From Liolophura sinensis (Eukaryota > Mollusca > Polyplacophora > Chitonida > Chitonidae): DNA of 64,000 nucleotides. Of the stretch, positions 60,486-64,000 are shown piece by piece. Below the pieces are notes generated by a model that saw nothing but the letters and a program-made list of their open reading frames with translations, was not told the DNA's origin and made no database searches. Within the stretch, counting starts at the first letter, position 1; the number at the start of each line of letters is the position of its first letter. Location: contig NC_088301.1 in NCBI RefSeq assembly GCF_032854445.1, positions 6,990,044 through 7,054,043 of the forward strand. The letters run 5' to 3'. The translations under genes were made by a program, and so were the position numbers.

Positions 60486-60900
60486 TGTGGGTATTCAAAC
60501 AACCTCCTTAGGCTGTCTCAAAATGCTTATAAGATATATGAACAAATGCAGAAATATTATCAACTGTAAAAATGTGCTCAAATGTTTTTTGTTATTGTCT
60601 GTTTTTTTGTTTTTTTCTCGTGTCCCCACAAAATTGACCCTCTTCAAACACAAGGAGGTTTCCTCCATGACAAGGAAATCTTGTGCTGGACCAGGTTCTC
60701 CTGAAGCTGGTCCGCCACGTTGTCGCACACATACAGTACAGGATGAGTTGATGGCACACGATATGCCTAGAGAATTTCAATTTAGCATTATTTGACAGTC
60801 ATGTAGATGTGTAGACCAGGACAGCTGACAATAGGTCAGAGAAGATATGAACTAGCACTATCCTCAGGTAAACCTTTCACCCTCACGCGCGTGACTTCTC

Positions 60901-63648
60901 TCACACGCCCTCTCCTTTAGACGCCTCGTCAAAGTTCTCCACCAGATCTGTGAAAAACAGGTTAGCAAGAATTAAGATTCACAGTGATGATAGACAGGAA
61001 AAATTAGAACTTGTTCAAAATACATCCAACCTTAGTACATGTGTACCTCTATTCATGCATTTCTGGTGTACTGGGGGAAAAAAAATGATAATTTCCTTAT
61101 CTTCACTAATCAGACTTAACTGTAAAATTTCACCAAACCAGTTTGAAAATATGCATACAGTTACTCCTTCTGTCCCTGTTTCTGCCTAGTTGTGTGTGTA
61201 AATCAAAAACCTAGTTCACCAGCACTATCTCAGAGAATGGTGTTTTCTTTACACTGCTTAGAACCTCCTCCAGTAGGCAATCACACCCATTAATATCCTA
61301 GCATTTGCCAGCTATTTTAAATGTCAAATTTCCTTGCCCTGAGACATTGGGCAGCCATGAAGCCTTAATACCTGCGAAGTTTTAAGTTTTTAGGTTTTGT
61401 AACTGTATGATATTACCTGGCACATCTTCATCATCTGCGTCAATTTCGTCTGTAGCCTGTTGACTACTGTCTCCTCCTGATGCTGGTGGAGAAAACAAAA
61501 AAATGCAAGAATGAGTTCTTACATGCATACTCATTACACCAAAACCATCTACTTACACTTCATTAGTTTCAGTGGAGTTATTCGCTTTCACAATGAGGTT
61601 TATGTGTGCAGAAACCACAGAATTGAACCAGGTAAATGATAAATGTCCAGACGAAGATGCTGCCCATCAAGAAAATATGGATGGGAGCCTGTGATCTTAT
61701 GGATCATGGGTCAGTGGACAAACTTATCCCTATTATAAATTTACGACAAATGTGTTCTTGTTTTTTCAACTAAATTTGGCTATACAACAAAATAAGTACA
61801 TACAATTTATTCGCTTTTAGCAAGATGTAATCATCTTTTAACTTGACGATTTTTTTGTTGAATTTGAACCTTAAGACAGATATGAACAGGAGTAAAATAA
61901 ACGAGGTCATTTTGAAGGAGATAACATGATCCTGCAAACAGAACACTGTCATTTCACACTTGGATCAGAACATTTTCACTTACTTGGCAGTTTTGATGCT
62001 AAATTCTTCAGGCTGCTTAAACTCTCAGCTCCAAGCTGGTTGAGGATGCCTGGAAGCATCTCTGCAATTTCTATTTGAAAAAAAAAACACACATATATTC
62101 AAGTAAAAAGAAAGAAAAAATAAATTTCAATCATATAAGCCTCTCACTGGTTTAGACCAGTTTTTATCTTGGCAATAAATACTTTTTAGTTTTCTGTGGT
62201 CCAAAAATCTTTAGAAGTTTTCTCTCTGAAAGCCTCATATATGTGAAGTTTTTGTAGAAAAATAATGACCTGCACAGGTAAAAAACATCAATACCAGTAT
62301 TCCCAGAGTTTCACAGAATTTGTGCCCAAAACCACAAGACTTTTACACTTGTTGCTGTTCACACATCTGAATCACCATGGCTATGTTGTCATAATCTGAA
62401 AAACCAAATCGAATCGGCTCAAACCCAATTTCAGTTTCAATTTCCCAATTTTTGACTAACATAACTTACGTTTCGTCTCCGGGTGGCCAGTGATGGCAAA
62501 TGTGTTAGCTGTGAGGGAGGCCTGCACCTTGGGGTTGTTGAAATGGATGACTGTGCCATCATCTCTGATCATGTTTACCTGGGCAAGGAAAGTTAGGTAA
62601 AATTTCGCATTTACTTGTTGAGGTCACTGATAAGAGCATCTATTAAGCACGCCACATTTATTTCTCAGATTGCTTCCATTTCTTCATCTGGTATTCACGT
62701 CACTGATACAAAGGACAAAAGCCGACATCAGCATGCATCATATGGCACTGGTTCATGCCTTTTATTTGATTGGTGTTTTATGCCATACTCAAGAATATTT
62801 CACTTGCATGATGGCGGCTAGCATTATGATGGTAGGAAACTCCACGACCGTCAGCTGGCAGACATTCCCATGTACAGCCGGATACGAAGACAGCATGAGC
62901 TGGACTTGAACTTACAACAACCAAATTGGTGAGAGGCTCCCAGGTCATTGCTCTAATGCTAGAAAGGTTCTCAGATTGGTACTCATCGACTCCACTGTGT
63001 TCATGTTGGCCAGCAATGCTATATCAAAGTCATTACTTTTTTGGTACTTTACATAATAAATGTAGTAGTTGTTACAATGGTTTACAAATGGGCATACAAA
63101 AAAGAATTTAGTGTACTTCAGCAAGCATCTGCAATAATGCAACAAAAGGTTTTTTCCAGGTTATTCACTGTTTCCCTTATGTTTATGTGGGCAAAACCAT
63201 TCGTTTGCAAGTCTTTACTTGTTTACCACTTAAAGTCATTGATATAATGGTATACATGGGGTCCCACACAAAAGACAAGAGCCAATTTCAACATGTGATC
63301 GGCTTCTAGTTAATACCTAATATGCTGAAGCTGAGCATCTTTATGAAGGAAACATTTATCCGTCTTACATAAAGAGCTCCACAGTGTAAACAAACTGTCT
63401 GGCTGAAGCCTGGCCAGTGGAAGCTAGAAGTGAAGAGCTGAACACAACGGTCAAAAGCGACCAGTCAAGAGTATGGCATCTTAGACCATTCAATCAGTGG
63501 TTTGATGAAGCACAGCCCTACAGTAACCACTCACCTCTTCGATTCCTGGGATATTACTAACACCTAATTTTTTGAGTGAGCTTTGTAATTTTTTGTCATC
63601 TATTGTGGCAGTTCTGTGGACAACTTTCTTCTTTCTTCTTTGTGTACC
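60901..63648 (-). CDS. BTF3: BTF3, NAC beta subunit (5' partial)
   Basis: Five exons on the minus strand, in frame: 63535-63648, 62470-62578, 61984-62070, 61417-61482 and 60901-60947 (stop at 60901-60903). Residues include [20 protein letters not shown], where the basic RRKKK run is the ribosome-binding motif of the family, then the NAC domain ([40 protein letters not shown]), and an acidic tail ([20 protein letters not shown]) ending SKGEGV. With NAC alpha it forms the complex that shields nascent chains at the ribosome exit; it is cytosolic, with a debated transcription-factor role. The acceptor at 63649 shows that the initiating exon lies beyond 64000. A single-copy housekeeping gene is expected. 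Confidence 0.97.
62760..62960 (-). mobile_element. SINE, internally shortened
   Basis: Tail TTTATTTGATTGGTGTTTTA, core GATGGCGGCTAGCATTATGA, a deleted middle, then GAGCTGGACTTGAACTTACA (B-box complement). It is in the BTF3 intron between 62579 and 63534. Confidence 0.8.
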
Positions 63649-64000
63649 CTGTGAATAAAACATCATATTGAAGGAAAAAAAATAAAGGATAAAAATACAT
63701 AAAAGATGGACAAACGTTGAAATCCTGGTCTCAGTAACCTTTTAGAAAACTAAATTTGTAATGTTTGAAGAATGCTTTCAAGTAACACTCCATCATCACA
63801 TAATAAATAATAAATAAATCATAATAAAGGGGGTTAACAGCACAAGTTCCCTGGCAGGACTCGTCACTTTTCTGAAGATTATGCTGACAAATCTTGTGAA
63901 TATTGTCCTACTAAAACAGGTCAACCGGACTATTCATTGTGAAGTAACGGAACCATTCCTTCCTAAACTAACCAGGGCATAATTTGTGTTGTCTATCATT
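63649..64000 (-). other. BTF3 intron, continuing off the right edge
   Basis: No exon is recognisable. The initiator exon of BTF3 (short, basic N-terminus in the family) should lie further right. Confidence 0.6.

Larger units (their letters stand above)
57913..60900. other. Convergent intergenic region, HSDL2 and BTF3
   Basis: Holds the two 3' UTRs: AATAAA at 58013-58018 for HSDL2, and on the minus strand AATAAA at 60480-60485 for BTF3. Between them lie a truncated SINE, a full-length SINE and copies of two dispersed repeats. No further exon was found. Confidence 0.6.

Overview
The window is eukaryotic nuclear DNA from an animal, most likely a lophotrochozoan and probably a mollusc. It is AT-rich, its genes are split into many short exons with GT..AG junctions, and it is full of copies of a tRNA-headed SINE of a type I associate with mollusc genomes (A box, B box, a GCCGCCGTCGTATAAGTG-like core and a CAATCAAATAAATAAA tail). 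Species cannot be read from the sequence. There is nothing bacterial: no operons, ribosome binding sites or CRISPR arrays.

There are four genes and one gene relic. (1) About 925-20951, minus strand: a large NTPase of the nephrocystin-3/TTC41 type (N-terminal domain, NACHT module, TPR-like C-terminal part). Nineteen coding exons join in one frame for 851 codons, and the 3' end lies off the left edge. (2) 23823-44224, plus strand: IFT74, a core subunit of intraflagellar transport complex B; 22 coding exons give 578 residues. (3) 50144-57912, plus strand: HSDL2, a peroxisomal short-chain dehydrogenase with an SCP2 domain; 8 coding exons, with a one-base frame break in the last. (4) 60901-63648 and beyond, minus strand: BTF3, the beta subunit of the nascent-polypeptide-associated complex, whose first exons lie off the right edge. 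(5) 49587-49862, minus strand: a RecQ-type helicase relic, head to head with HSDL2 and broken by an in-frame stop.

The NACHT/TPR gene and IFT74 are divergent, about 2.8 kb apart. HSDL2 and BTF3 converge. IFT74 is a cilium gene and nephrocystin-3 relatives can act at the cilium, so the divergent pair could share regulation, but I see no strong ciliary promoter motif.

The most unusual structure is in the introns. At least five tandem arrays (units of 67, 105, 45, 31 and 110 bp) start at an exon-intron junction, and each unit carries a copy of the splice site with several exon bases. They lie at 1358-1735, 3650-5260, 9811-10650, about 16750-18530 and 38851-40055. Other arrays (32, 25, 91, 29, 40, 64 and 46 bp) do not copy a junction. 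The rest of the non-coding DNA holds SINEs (several with clear target-site duplications, some nested), a two-copy DNA-transposon-like element of about 500 bp, three short foldback elements, two unnamed dispersed repeats, and a decayed non-LTR retrotransposon inside an IFT74 intron.
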